Positions 41,601 to 55,425 of a stretch of 64,000 nucleotides of DNA are shown one piece after another. Numbering within the stretch: position 1 is the first letter of the stretch; every line of letters begins with the position of its first letter. The notes beneath the pieces are model-generated. The model saw nothing but the letters and a program-made list of their open reading frames with translations, made no database searches and had not been told where the DNA came from. The position numbers were made by a program, and so were the translations under genes. Origin of the DNA: Plotosus lineatus (taxonomy: Eukaryota; Chordata; Actinopteri; Siluriformes; Plotosidae); NCBI GenBank assembly GCA_024760905.1, contig CM045731.1, positions 50,266,501 through 50,330,500 on the forward strand, in the 5' to 3' direction.

Positions 41601-44600
41601 AGCAAGAAATGCAACAGGAAATAGACGCATTCTCGTCTGCCTGTGACATCTTCGGCCTCACCGTTAGCATCAAGAAGACTGAAGTGATGTATCAGCCCGC
41701 CCCAGGAAAACCATATCAGGAACCAAACATCACAGTGAAGGGACAGCGACTTCAAGATGTGGAAAACTTCACCTACCTCGGCAGCACACACTCTCGCTCC
41801 GCCAACATCGATGCTGAAGTCAGCAACTGCATTGCAAAGGCAAGCAGCGCTTTTGGGAGATTGAAGAAGTTAGTCTGGGAACGAAGCGGTATCTCACAAT
41901 ACACCAAGATCAAAGTGTACAGGGCAGTCATCTTAACTATACTTCTTTATGGCTGTGAATCTTGGACCATCTACAGAAGACACGAGAAACTTCTCCAGCA
42001 GTTCCATCTCCGTTGTCTCCGAAACATCTTTAAGATCCGCTGGCAAGATAGGATCACAAACACAGAGGTTCTGGAGAGAGCAGACCTTCCCAGCGTTATT
42101 ACCATCATGCGCAAAGCTCAGACACGATGGGCAGAACACGTCTGCCGTATGTCAGACTCCATGATACCCAAGCAGTTACTGTATGGTGAACTCAGTTGTG
42201 GTAGCAGGAAAGTAGGAGGCCAGCGGAAACCGCAGCATTTGACAGACCGGCTTGGCGCAACCTGATTCACAAAGGTGCCATCCACTTAGAGAATAAACGT
42301 TCGAACGCAGCCAAAGATAAACGTCAAACACGCAAGGCTCGAGCTGACCAATCTACCAACACGACCCCCTCTCACTGGTGTCCAACTTGTGGGAGAGGTT
42401 TTCACACCCATATTGGCCTTACAAGCCACCTGCGGACACATCACCCCGCCTCTTAGACACTGTGTTGTTTGTGTTGCTATGGTCATACTCGATATTGAGT
42501 CGACGAACATCATGATACATGGGGTTTTACTTCCGGGGACAGAACTTGCGGATTATCTTCATTCGCGGGAGGGGCCGGAACCAAACCCCCGCAAACATCG
42601 AGCACCTACTGTACTCTCCTATCTGTCTCCCTGATCACATTAGCTGTAGTTCTCCAGTCATCTGGAAGCACTTCCTGACCACTCAAAGCCTGTTTCAACT
42701 CCTCCTTGAAGACAACCCGACACTACCTTTTTTAGCTTCCACTACTTTGTCTTCTGCTCTGCCTTTGCCTTCTTCACTTTCCTCACCATCAGGGTCATCT
42801 TGCACACCATCCTATGCTGCCTGTAACACTCTCACCCATGACTACTTTGCAGTCGCTGACTTCCTTCACATCACATCCTCTACACAAGATGTAGTAAACC
42901 TGTATGCTCCTACCTCTGCTTTAACAAGTCACCCCATGCACCTGTCTCTTCTGGAAGAAAGTATTCACCACAGCCATTTCCATCCTTTTTGCAAAATCTA
43001 TCAATAGCTCTCCTTCTGTGTTCCTGTCCTGGATACCAAACCTGCCCATAACTTCCTCATCCTCTCTGTTGCCTGCACCAACATGCCCATTGAAGTCTGC
43101 ACCAATGACCACTCTTTCACCTCTGGGGTACTCTGCATCACTTCATCTAACTCACTCCAGAATCTCTCCTTCTCTTCTAGCTCACATCCTGCCTGTGGCA
43201 CATAAGTACTAAAAACATTGAACATCACACCTTCAGTTTCTAACTTGAGACTCATCACTCTGTCTGACATGCTTCTCACTTCTAGAACATTCCTGACTAA
43301 CCCCTGCTTCAAGATGACTCCGACTCCATTTCTCTTCCCATCCACACCATGATAAAACAGCTTAAACCCTGCTCCAAAGCTTCTAGCCTTGCTACCTTTC
43401 CACCTGGGCTCCTGAACACACAGTATGTCCACCTTCCTCCTCTGCATCATGTCAGCCAGCTCTCCAGCTTTTCCTATCATAGTGCGAACATTCAGAGTCC
43501 CTACTTTTAGTCCTAGACTCATGCCTTTCCTCTTCTCTCTCCACCTACAGACACACCTCCCACCTCTCCTTCTTCGATCAACAGGAGTCCAGTTTCCACC
43601 AGCACCCCTGTTGGTTAACAGCACTGATGGCAATCATTGCTGGCCCGGGCCTCGACCAATCCAGTATGAAATTCTTATTGATGACTCGCTCAATCAATCA
43701 ATCAATCCATCCATCCATCTATAAAATATAATGCAATATAATATAAAATAATATAATATAATAGGACCATCAGGAGCGAGAGGTTTCTTAGGTAAGAAGC
43801 TTGTCACATATCACATCTTAAATGTTTAAAACTATAAATTTAATTTTTCCCAAAATTTGTTTTACTGTGCAAGAATGTTTTGCAAAAATGTAAATCTTGC
43901 TAAAGTAGTGCAATAAATAAACTAAATAAAATATTTAAATCAGTTTTTGTACTTTTTTTTTTAATGAGAATTTTTTTAAAATCTTCATTAAAATCAGATT
44001 TTTTTTGACCAACTCCTTTCACTCGTCTCTACAGGATGTACTACATTATCTTCCTACAACACATGAAACCTGATAACACACCTTAATTAAAATATATATA
44101 TTTACAATCATTATTTGAAAAAATGTTGATTATGCCCATCATGTAAACCTGGGAAATATGAGTATAATTCAATGCACTTTTCCGTTACGTCCGCCAAGAT
44201 AAATACTATGTATTTAACTTGATAATGTATCAGGATGATAGGTTCATGAAAAATATGAACTTGCACTCATTCCTATTAAAAAAAAATATGTCAGTGCATA
44301 TCTAGTAATTTGGACAATCTATTAATCTTCATGAGTCATATGTATGGACAGAGGCAGGTTAAAGGAGCTGGGTTACCTGAACCAAAAGCCCAGCACATCC
44401 AAACTATCCCATTGGGGCCCTTGAGTTATGCGAGTCACTCTAGAAAAGAGTGTCTGCAAAATGTAATGCAATGTAAATGACTATGAAACAGTGGTTCGAT
44501 GAAATAACCCTTTCTACATTGCATTACAGCAATCATCGAGAACGCATGGAAACACCACCATTTTAACCCAAAGTGTCACAACAGTGTTCACCTCCACCAC

Positions 44601-45063
44601 CTCCATCTCAATGTACTGAATAAAAATATCACAAGTAACAAAGTACAAGTAAACATGCTGTTGTTAAAAAAAAAATAATAATAATAAATCCAATGACTTA
44701 CCATTACACAAAGGAATTTTTCCAATCCACGTAAACTTTCCATGTTCATTGCATATTGCTCTTTCAGCACCTTCACGTTGAAACCCCTCTTTACATAACA
44801 AAGTGATGTTTTCGTTATAATTAAACAAGACTTTGTTGTCTGAAAATTCTCCATTTTTTACAGAGTCAGGTGCTGAACAAGTCACAACTGTGGAAGAAAC
44901 AGTGGACAGAGGTTTCCTTGATTTCTTTGTTTTTTAATTTAATGAGTATTTGTTTAAAAAAAACAAAAAACAAACAAAAAAAAAAAAACACACACACAAT
45001 GCACTAAAGCCGCATTAATTCAAGCGAGATAAAATAGCGAGGAATCCCTGTATAATATTATTT

Positions 45064-45150
<87 letters not shown>

Positions 45151-45927
45151 TGATACCCCAGCTCACGAACATAATTGGTTCCCAGAAAGTGTGTGTAAGG
45201 CGAAAAGTTCGTCTTCCGAACATTTATTTCTCATAAGAAACCATTAAAATGAGAATAATCCGTTCCCAGGTCCCCATAAAACATAATTTTCTACTAAATA
45301 AGCCTTAAAACTACACAAAAATATACCTTATTTTATGTATAATAACTGTGCTATTGTATTGTAATTAAAGAAATAAACTGTACTGTATAATAAAGTCGTT
45401 TTATTTACCTTTGTGATGGTAGTTGATGGCTTGATGGAATGGAGTGGGAGGAGGAGGGAGGGAGGGACTTACTGTTTGGAAGGAGTGTTTGGAAACGCCT
45501 ACTGTTTGGAAACACCCTTAGCCACACACGCACCCTTAATAGCTTCCTTGTTCTTAAGGATGGTGGTAGACTTAGCGTACTGGTACTGGGACGCTAAGTC
45601 ACACAAACGCAAACCTCGTTCGTGTTTTTCAACGATCTCCGCTTGTGGTGGGGTCTTTTTCGGTCCCATAATAGCAAAAGTACACTCAATATGGTCCAAA
45701 ATGTCTATCAAACACAAACCACATCCGCACTCAAAGAAAGGGGGTGACGAACTGTGACGCCGTGAGCGTGCGTGAACTTCTCGTGGCCGCCACCGTGGCG
45801 CTGTTCGACCGCGTGGTTTGGTTCGTCCGCCGAAAACTAGTTCGTCAGCAGAGACTATATGCTCGCAAATTTAATGTTCTTGAGGCGAAAAGTTCGTGAG
45901 CTTAAGCGTTCGTCAGCGGAGGTTTTA

Positions 45928-46022
<95 letters not shown>

Positions 46023-48913
46023 TAAATATATATAAAAACACACCATCTTTTCCTTCCCCCCTTTATATACACAGTCAGCCCCTTCTTACGAAAAATCCAG
46101 CATACAAAAACATTTTCCTAAATTTTTGAGCTCTGTATACGAAACAAGTTCTTATGAAAAGTGCCAAACGCGCCATTCAAACAATGCGTGAGTTGCTCTC
46201 TCATTGGCTGTCTCCCAACATCCCGCCCCGCTGGCCTCCCATTGGCCAGGAGGGGGCTGAATCTTCATAGTACTGTATCTATAATGCTTGTTTGTCACAT
46301 GCGTAAAGGAGAGACGTACTGTTGGTTTGCGAGGTTTTTTGAAAGTGCTCATGGCAGCTTATTTTTAGTTTTTTAAGTTGTTTAATTCAGTAAATGTTTA
46401 ATAAATGTAACACGCGGGAAAAATGCAGCTCATCTGGACAGCCGATCCCTCAAGCAAACAGGTGAATATTGAGTACTAAACAAGTATTCAAAGCGCACTT
46501 ACCTGCTTGACAGATCGGAGGTCCGGATGAGCCGCGCCCCGTCTAAAAAGCTCCAGCGTCTTCAGCGGAGTGCGCCACAAATGTTTAACAATGTTTAATA
46601 TTAAGTCAATAAAAAAATTGGTTAATAAAAAATGTTTAATAATGGTTTGATTAATAAATATGTTAATAAAATGTTTAAATGGTTTAATAAACAATTTTTT
46701 TTACTTTTAACACATGTTTCATACAAAATTGGTGTACTTTTATCATTTTTAAAGGGTTTATGGGATAGTCTTGGGAGCCTTGAAACGAATCACGTGTTTT
46801 ACATGTAAAATGCGCCTCCACTTACGAAAACTCCAGGTTCCGAAAAAGGCGCTGGAACAGATTCTTCTTCTTCTTGTCCTTCCGGCTGTTCCCTTCAGGG
46901 GTCGCCACAGCGAATCATCTGCCTCCATCTCACCCTATCCTCTGCATCTTTTTTGCTTACACCAACTGCCTTCATGTCTTCCTTCACCACATCCATGAAT
47001 CGTCTCTTTGGTCTTCCTTTAGGCCTTCTGCCTGGTAGTTCCAACCTCAACATCCAACTACCAATATACTCACTATCCCTCCTCTGTACATGTCCAAACC
47101 ATCTCAATGTAGCCTCTCTGACTTTGTCTCCAAAACGTCTTACATGTGCTGTCCCTCTGATGTGCTCATTCCTGATTCTATCTATCCTCGTTACTTCCAA
47201 AATGAATCTCAACATTTTCATCTCTGCTACCTCCAGTTCTGCCTCCTGTCTTTTCCCCAGGGCCACTGTTCCTAAACCATACAACATCGCTGGCCTCAAC
47301 AAAGTCTTCTACACTTTTCCTTTCATTTTTGCGAATACCTTCCTATCACACATCACACCGGACACTTTTCTCCAACCGTTCCAACCAGCCTGCACACGTT
47401 TCTTCACCTCTTTTCCACACTCTTCATTGCTCTGGATTGTTGAGCCTAAGTACTTAAAATCCTCCACCTTCTTTATGTCTGCCCCCTTTAACCTCACCGT
47501 TCCTCTTGGGTACTTGGCATTCATAAACATGTATTCTGTCTTACTGGGGCTAACCTTCATTCCCCTCCTTTCCAGGTCATACCTCCACCTCTCTAGGTTT
47601 TCCTGCACTTGTTCTCTGCTCTCACTGCAGATCACAATGTCATCTGCAAACATCATAGTCCATGGGGAATCTTGTCTAACCTCGTCTGTTAGCCTGTCCA
47701 TCACCATAGCAAACAAGAAGGGGCTCAGAGCTGACCCTTGATGCAGTCCCACCTCCACCTTGAACTCTTCTGTCACACCGACAGCACACCTCATCACTGT
47801 CTTACATCTCTCATACATGTCCTGCACCACTCTAACATACTTCTCTGCCACTCCAGACTTTGTCATGCAATATCACAGTTCCTCTCTCGGCCCTCTGTCA
47901 TATGCTTTCTCCAGATCCACAAAGGCACAATGCAGCTCCTTCTGACCTTCTCTGTACTTCTCTATTAACATCCTCAAGGCAAACACTGCATCTGTGGTGC
48001 TCTTTCTTGGCATGAAACCAAACTGTTGTTCACAAATGCTGACCTCTGCCCTTAGTCTTGCTTCCACTATTCTTTCACATAACTTCATCGTATGGCTCAT
48101 CAACTTTATCCCTCTGTAGTTGCCACAACTCTGCACATCTCCCTTGTTCTTAAAAATGGGCACAAGCACACTTCTCCATTCCTCTTGGATCCTCTCACGC
48201 TCCAAAACCTTGTTGAATGTTCTTGTCAGGAAATCTACTGCTTCCTCTCCTAGACACTTCCATACCTCCACCGGTATGTCTTCAGGGCCAACTGCCTTTC
48301 CATTCTTCATCCTCTTCAACGCCCTCCTCACTTCACCCTTACTAATCTTTGCTACTTCCTGGTCCTCAACAGTCACCTCTTCTACTCTTTTTTTTCTCTC
48401 ATTTTCCTCATTCATCAGCTTTTCAAAGTATTCTTTCCATCTTCTCAGCACATTTCTGTCATCAGTCAATACATTTCCCTCTCTGGCTGTAATCATTCTA
48501 ACTTGCTGCACATCCTTCCCATCTCTATTTCTCTGCTGTTCCAACCTGTATAAATCATTTTCTCCCTCTTTACTTTCCAACCAAGCATACAAGTCATCAT
48601 ACGCCCTCTGTTTGGTCTTTGACACCGCTACCTTCGCCTTACGCTGTGTCTCCCTGTACTTTTGTTTTCTCTCTTCGGTCCTCTCTATGTCCCACTTCTT
48701 CTTAGCTAACCTCTTCTTTTGTACACACTCCTGCACTTCCTCATTCCACCACCAAGTCTCCTTATCCCCTCTCCTTCCAGACGACACACCAAGTATTCTT
48801 CTACCTGTCTCCCTGATCACATTAGCTGTAGTTGTCCAGTCACCTGGAAGCACTTCCTGACCACCCAAAGCCTGTTTCAACTAGGCGCTGGAACAGATTA
48901 ATTTCATAAAAAA

Positions 48914-48970
<57 letters not shown>

Positions 48971-51900
48971 TACACAGTTGGCCCCCTACCTACAAAATTA
49001 ATCCGTTCCAGAAGCCTTTTTCGTAACACGGGGATTTCGTCAGTAGGGGGTCGTATTTTACATATTAAACGCCTAATTCGTTCCAAGGCTCCAGTCTTTG
49101 GGCTGAATAAACCCCATAAACCCTTTAAAAATGATAAAAGTACACCAATTTTGCATGAAATGTGTTAAAAGTAAAAGAAAATTGTTTATTAAACCATTTA
49201 AATATTTTATTAACATATTAAAGCATTTTATTAACATATTTATTAATTAAACCATTATTAAACATTTTTTATTAACACACACACACACAAACCTGTCTCT
49301 CTCTCTGTTGTGCTGCGGGCCATGCCGAAATGCTGTGCAGTTCAAAGCGCATTCCCTGCTTGACAGGGCGGTCCAAACTCCACTTGAACTTGATTCCTTG
49401 AGGGATCGGAATGAGCTCAAATGCGCCCACATTTATGAAACATTTACTGAATTAAACAACTTAAAAAAACTAAACCAAAAACTAAAGAGATAAGCTTCCT
49501 TCTGTCTCTATCTGGGAGGCCAGCAAGGCGGGATGTTGAGAGAAAGCCAATGAGAGAGTAACTTGCGCATCGTGTGAAATTTTGATTGGCGCATTTGAAT
49601 TTACTTTTCGTAAGAGGGGGTTGTTTTTGTATCCTGGGGATGGAAACTTAGGAAAATGATCTTTGTAACCCGGGGATTTCATAACCAGGGGTCTTCGTAA
49701 TTAGGGGGCCGACTGTATGTATAATATAATATAATATATTATATACACACACCATATTCGACTTAATAAGCACCCTGCTCCAATAAGCTCCCCCAATGTT
49801 TTTCACCTTGATCTTACGTCTAATAACCGCCCATGTGTACTGGAAGCAAAATCTTCGATCAAACTTCTCAATTTTATTCGATCAGTCTCTGTAACAGTAA
49901 AATGAGGCGTTCACTGCCTTTAAAAGTGAGTTTACACTGTATTTCAACACCCCTGCCACTGGGGAATGCCTATAATGTTCATTAGTAAAAAACACATTTT
50001 ATTGTTCCGCCATGCTTTAAAAACAGGAAAAATATTTTGCTGTGTTCTCTTGGTAAATGTCCAACAACCGATGAACCAATAGAAACTGCTATAGCAAAAC
50101 TATCGGATGCTCTCAATGAATGGAGCTATGAGCCAGATAAGGAGCTTTCAGAAAGTGATGATTATTTTTTACCTGATTCTCCTGCTCATTAACATCATAC
50201 AGTGATATGAAATAATATCTGAAGGGCGCTTTAAAAATTGGGGTGGGTGGGTGCTTATTAAAATGTTACCAGCGGAGTGGAAGGGTAATTGCATATGACC
50301 ATAGAGGAGGAAAACATGAATAATAACAGAACAATAAAAGAGTTTTACTGGTATTGTTATTCATTTTGTGGTATCAACCAAACTACTTACATGAAACCTG
50401 AAAATAAACAGAAAACAGTATAAATAATAAATTTAAAAAAAGATCTCTTACTTTTCCCTCCTGGTGATGTTCCTTAAATATTTTCCCAGAAGTAAAATTG
50501 AGCCAATTAACACGAATGTCAACTTTACAACATGGCACGTTGAGCCAATCAACACAAACATAAACAAAAGCACATGGCCAGGATACCTGCTTACATTTAC
50601 AGTGGTATGAAAAAGTATCTGAACCTTTTGGAATTTCTCACATTTCTGCATAAAATCACCATCAAATGTGATCTGATCTTTGTCAAAATCACACAGATGA
50701 AAAAACAGTGTCTGCTTTAACTAAAACCACCCAAACATTCATAGGTTTTCATATTTTAATGAGGCTAGCATGCAAACAATGACAGAAGGGGGAGGAATAA
50801 GTAACCGAACCATCACATTTAATATTTTGTGGCCCCCCCTTTGGCAGGTGGATCAAACGGTGGATGTCCTGATGGAGACTCTGTTCGTTGGGTGAGGAGT
50901 CAGAACCGCTTGGTTTGCGAGTCTCCTGGATCAAAACCAAGATCCAGGCGTTCGGCGACCTCTTGGATGCTGCTTTTGACTCGATCGCTGTGGCTCGTGA
51001 AAGAGTAGAGATCGTGTAGTCTTTCACTTACCTTTGCAGCGTGGTCCATCGTTCCACTGATTGCAGGGCCGAGATCAATCATCGACTTGGTCTAGCCTAT
51101 GGGGCGATGAACTCTCTGGACAGGACCGTGTGGTGGTCGAGGTATCTGAGCAGGCGGACGAAAGCCCAAGTCTTTCGCTCCCTTGTGCTCCCTGTCTTGC
51201 TCTACTCAAGCGAGACATGGATGCTCACGGTTGAGCTTGGACGACGACTGGACTCCTTTGTTACGACTTCCCTTCACCGCATCTTCGGATACCGCTGGTG
51301 GGACTTTACCAACCAGAAGGTGCTCGGGGATGCGGGGATGGTAAGAGTAACCTGCTTGATCCGCGACCGTCAGCTGCGCTACTATGGGCACTTGGCGTGT
51401 TTCCCGCCTTCGGAACCAGCACAACGGATCCTGTCCGTTCAGGATCCTACGGGCCGGAGCCAATCGCGGGGACAACCGCGTGCGACATGGTTGTTGCAGC
51501 TGAGGGCTGCCCTGCCGGGGATATGGGCCTTACGCAGGCCTGGTCGATCACCAGGAGACGGCCGGATGAGTGGAGGCAGCTGGTAGATGCAGCGAAGTGC
51601 CGTCCCGGCGCATGCCCTCATACCTGACCTGACCTTTGGCAGCAATAACTTCAACCAGATGCTTCCTGTAGCTGCAGATCAGTCTGGCACATCGATCAGG
51701 ATTAATCTTGGCCCATTCTTCTTTACAAAACTGCTGTAGTTCAGTCAGATTCCTGGGATGTCTGACATGAATCGCTGTCTTGAGGTCATGCCACAGCATC
51801 TCAATGGGGTTCAAGTCTGGACTTTGACTTGGCCACTCCAGAATATGTATTTTGTTCTTCTGAAACCATTCTGAAGTTGATTTACTTCTCTGTTTTGGAT

Positions 51901-53746
51901 CATTGTCTTGTTGCAGCATCCATCCTCTTTTTAGCTTCAACTGTCTGACAGACAGCCTCAGGTTTTCCTGCAAAACATCCTGATAAACTTTTGAATTCAT
52001 TTTTCCATTACTGATTGCAAGTTGTCCAGGCCCCGAGGCAGCAAAACAGCCCCAAACCATGATGCACCCTCCACCATGCTTCACGGTGGGGATGAGGTGT
52101 TGATGTTGGTGAGCTGTTCCATTTTTCCTCCACACATGATGTGTGTTCCTCCCAAACAATTCAACTTTGGTTTCATCAGTCCATAAAATATTTTACCAAA
52201 ACTTCTGTGGAATGTCCAAGTGCATTTTTGCGAACATTAAACGAGCAACAATGGTTTTTTTTAAGACAGCAGTGGCTTCCTCATTGAAGTCCTCCCATGA
52301 ACACCATTCTTGGCCATTGTTTTACATATAGTTGATGTGTGCACAGAGATATTGGACTGTGCCAGTGATTTCTGTAAATCTTTAGCAGACACTCTAGGGT
52401 TTTTTTTACCTCTCCGAGTATTCTGCGCTGAACTCTTGGCGTCATCATTGGTGGACGGCCACTCCTTGGGAGAGAAGCAACAGTGCCAAACTCTCTCCAT
52501 TTGTAGACAACTTCTCTGACTGTCGATTGATGAACATCCTGACTTTTAGAGATGGTTTTGTATCCTTTCCCAGCTTTATACAAATCAACAATTCTTGATC
52601 GCAGGTCTTCAGACAGCTGTTTTGAGCGAGCCATGGTGCACATCAGACAATGCTTCTCATCAAGACAAGGTGTGTGTTTTATAGTGGGCAGGGCAGCTTT
52701 AAGCCACTCAGTGATTGGGTACACCACTGACTTAACTTGTTTGGTAAAAATTGGTTTCAATTGCTCTTTAAGCCTCCTTAGGCAGAGGGTTCAGTTACTT
52801 ATTCATCCCCCTTCTGTCATTGTTTGCATGCTATCCTCATTAAAATACAAAAACCTATAAATGTTTGGGTGGTTTTAGTTAAAGCAGACACTGTTTTTTC
52901 ATCTGTGTGATTTTGGCAAAGATCAGATCACATTTGATGGTGATTTTATGCAGAAATGCGAGAAATTCCAAAAGGTTCAGATACTTTTTCATACCACTGT
53001 AAATGTAAGCAGGTATCCTGGCCATGTGCTTTTGTTTATGTTGGTGTTGATTGGCTCAACGTGCCATGTTGTAAAGTTGACATTCGTGTTAATTGGCTCA
53101 ATTTTACTTCTGGGAAAATATTTAAAGGAACATCACCAGGAGGGAAAAGTAAGAGATCTTTTTTTTTTTTTTAATACCGTTTTCTGTTTATTTTCAGCCT
53201 TCATGTAAGTCGTTTGGTTGATACCACAAAATGAATAACAATACCAGTAAAACTCTTTTATTGTTCTGTTATTATTCATGTTTTCCTCCTCTATGGTCAT
53301 ATGCAATTACCCTTCCACTCCGCAGGTAACAATAAGCCCCCACCCACCCCAATTTTTTCACGTCGAATAAGGTGTGTGTTTGTGTGTGTGCGCGCGCATG
53401 TGTGTGTGTGTATATATATATAAGTAAAAATAAAAGGACAGGACAAACATTTTCGATTGAAACTTCACTACAGATCTGTTTCGAGGGGTGGTGAAACCAT
53501 CCTCTCTCTTCAGGTGATTACAGAAGAACAACATTACATTACATTCTTCTGTAATCATCTGTAGAAAGAGGATGGTTTCACCACCCCTCGAAACAGATCT
53601 GTAGTGAAAATGAAGTTTCAATCAAAAGTCTTTGTCCTGTCCTTTTATTTTTACTTATATTTGCTCTATGAAAAAGTATTGCGCACTCTCTTATGGAATG
53701 ATCTACTCAGAAAATTGTCTCTCTCTCGCGCTCTCTATTTTTATTT

Positions 53747-53837
<91 letters not shown>

Positions 53838-55381
53838 GTCCTTCTCAAAAAAATTAGCATATTGTGATAAAGTTCATTATTTTCTGTAATGTGCTGATAA
53901 ACATTAAACTTTCATATATTTTAGATTCATTACACACAACTGAAGTAGTTAAAGCCTTTTATTGTTTTAATATTGATAATTCTGGCAAAAAAGTAAAGAA
54001 AAATCAAAAATTCTTATCTCAAAAAATTAGCATATTTCATCCGACCAATTTAAAAAAAAAAAAAAGTGTTTTTAATACAAAAAAGTCAACCTTCAAATAA
54101 TTATATTCAGTTATGCACTCAATACGTGGTCGGGAATCCTTTTACAGAAATGACTGCTTCAATGCAGCGTGGCATGGAGGCAATCAGCCTGTGGCACTGC
54201 TGAGGTGTTATGGAGGCCCAGGATGCTTCGATAGCGGCCTTAAGCTCATCCACAGTGTTGGGTCTGGTGTCTCAACTTTCTCTTTACAATATCCCATAGA
54301 TTCTCTATGGGGTTCAGGTCAGGAGAGTTGGCAGGCCAATTGAGCACAGTAATACCATGGTCAGTAAACCATTTACCAGTGGTTTTGGCACTGTGAGCAG
54401 GTGCCAGGTCGTGCTGAAAAATGAAATCTTCATCTCCATAAAGCTTTTCAGCAGATGGAAGCATGAAGTGCTCCAAAATCTCCTGATAGCTAGCTGCATT
54501 GACCCTGCCCTTGATAGAAAACAGTGGACCAAAACCAGCAGCTGACATGGCACCCCAGACCATCACTGACTGAGGGTACTTGACACTGGACTTCAGGCAT
54601 TTTGGGATTTCCTTCTCCTCGGTCTTCCTCCAGACTCTGGCGCCTTGATTTCCGAATGGCATGCAAAATTTGCTTTCATCCGAAAAAAGTACTTTGGACC
54701 ACTGAGTAGCAGTCCAGTGCTGCCAGGTCAGGCGCTTCTGCCGCTGTTTCTGGTTCAAAAGTGGCTTGACCTGGGGAATGCGGCACCTGTAGCCCAGTTC
54801 ACTGCTTCCACTGGTCCCCCAAGGTCTAGAATCGGCCCTTCTCCACAATCTTCCTCAGGGTCCGGTCACCTCTTCTGGTTGTGCAGCATTTTCTGCCACA
54901 CTTTTTCCTTCCCACAGACGTCCCACTGATGAGCCTCGATATAGCACTCTGGGAACAGCCTATTCGCTCAGAGATTTCTTTCTGTGTCTTACCCTCTTGC
55001 TTGAGGGTGCCAATGATGGCCTTCTGGACAGCAGTTAGGTCGGCAGTCTTACCCATGATTGCGGTTTTGAGTAATGAACCAGGCTGGAAGTTTTTAAAAG
55101 CCTCAGGAATCTTTTGCAGGTGTTTAGAGTTAATTCGTTGATTCAGATGATTAGGTTAATAGCTTGTTTAGAGTACCTTTTCATAATATGCTAATATTTT
55201 GAGATAGGAATTTTGGGTTTTCATGAGCTGTATGCCAAAATCATCAGTATTAAAACAATAAAAGACCTGAAATATTTCAGTTGGTGTGCAATGAATCTAA
55301 AATATATGAAAGTTTCATTTTTATCAGTACATTACAGAAAATAATGAACTTTATCACAATATGCTAATTTTTTGAGAAGGA

Positions 55382-55425
<44 letters not shown>

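Larger units (their letters stand above)
46072..48918. mobile_element. Tigger-like element S2, split by LINE J
   Basis: It starts CAGTCAGCCCCTTCTTACG, and its inside is the inverse of element S (shared 'acttttatcatttttaaagg'). LINE J lies within it. The far end is lost in a (TA)n array. Confidence 0.6.
50600..52999 (-). mobile_element. Tc1-like transposon T2, carrying a LINE fragment
   Basis: The same family as T1. Its ends CAGTGGTATGAAAAAGTATC and the inverse are flanked by TA. A 785-bp LINE fragment lies inside (50848-51632). Without it the element is about 1.6 kb. Confidence 0.85.
49749..53372. mobile_element. Palindromic MITE interrupted by Tc1 T2
   Basis: The outer ends read CACCATATTCGACTTAATAAG (less the last base) on the left and 'cacgtcgaataaggtg' on the right. 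Arms 50234-50599 and 53000-53362 are inverted copies of about 365 bp with only small differences. The centre carries T2. It probably began as a foldback-type MITE. Confidence 0.65.

Noticed and set aside
50200..50225. A further Tc1 insertion ('acagtgatatgaaataatat')
   Set aside because: Only about 25 bases resemble the Tc1 end and there is no partner end. It could be a scar or chance.
51548..51640. T2 transposase appearing to continue into extra residues ([11 protein letters not shown])
   Set aside because: That extension is read through the inserted LINE tail and is not part of the transposase.
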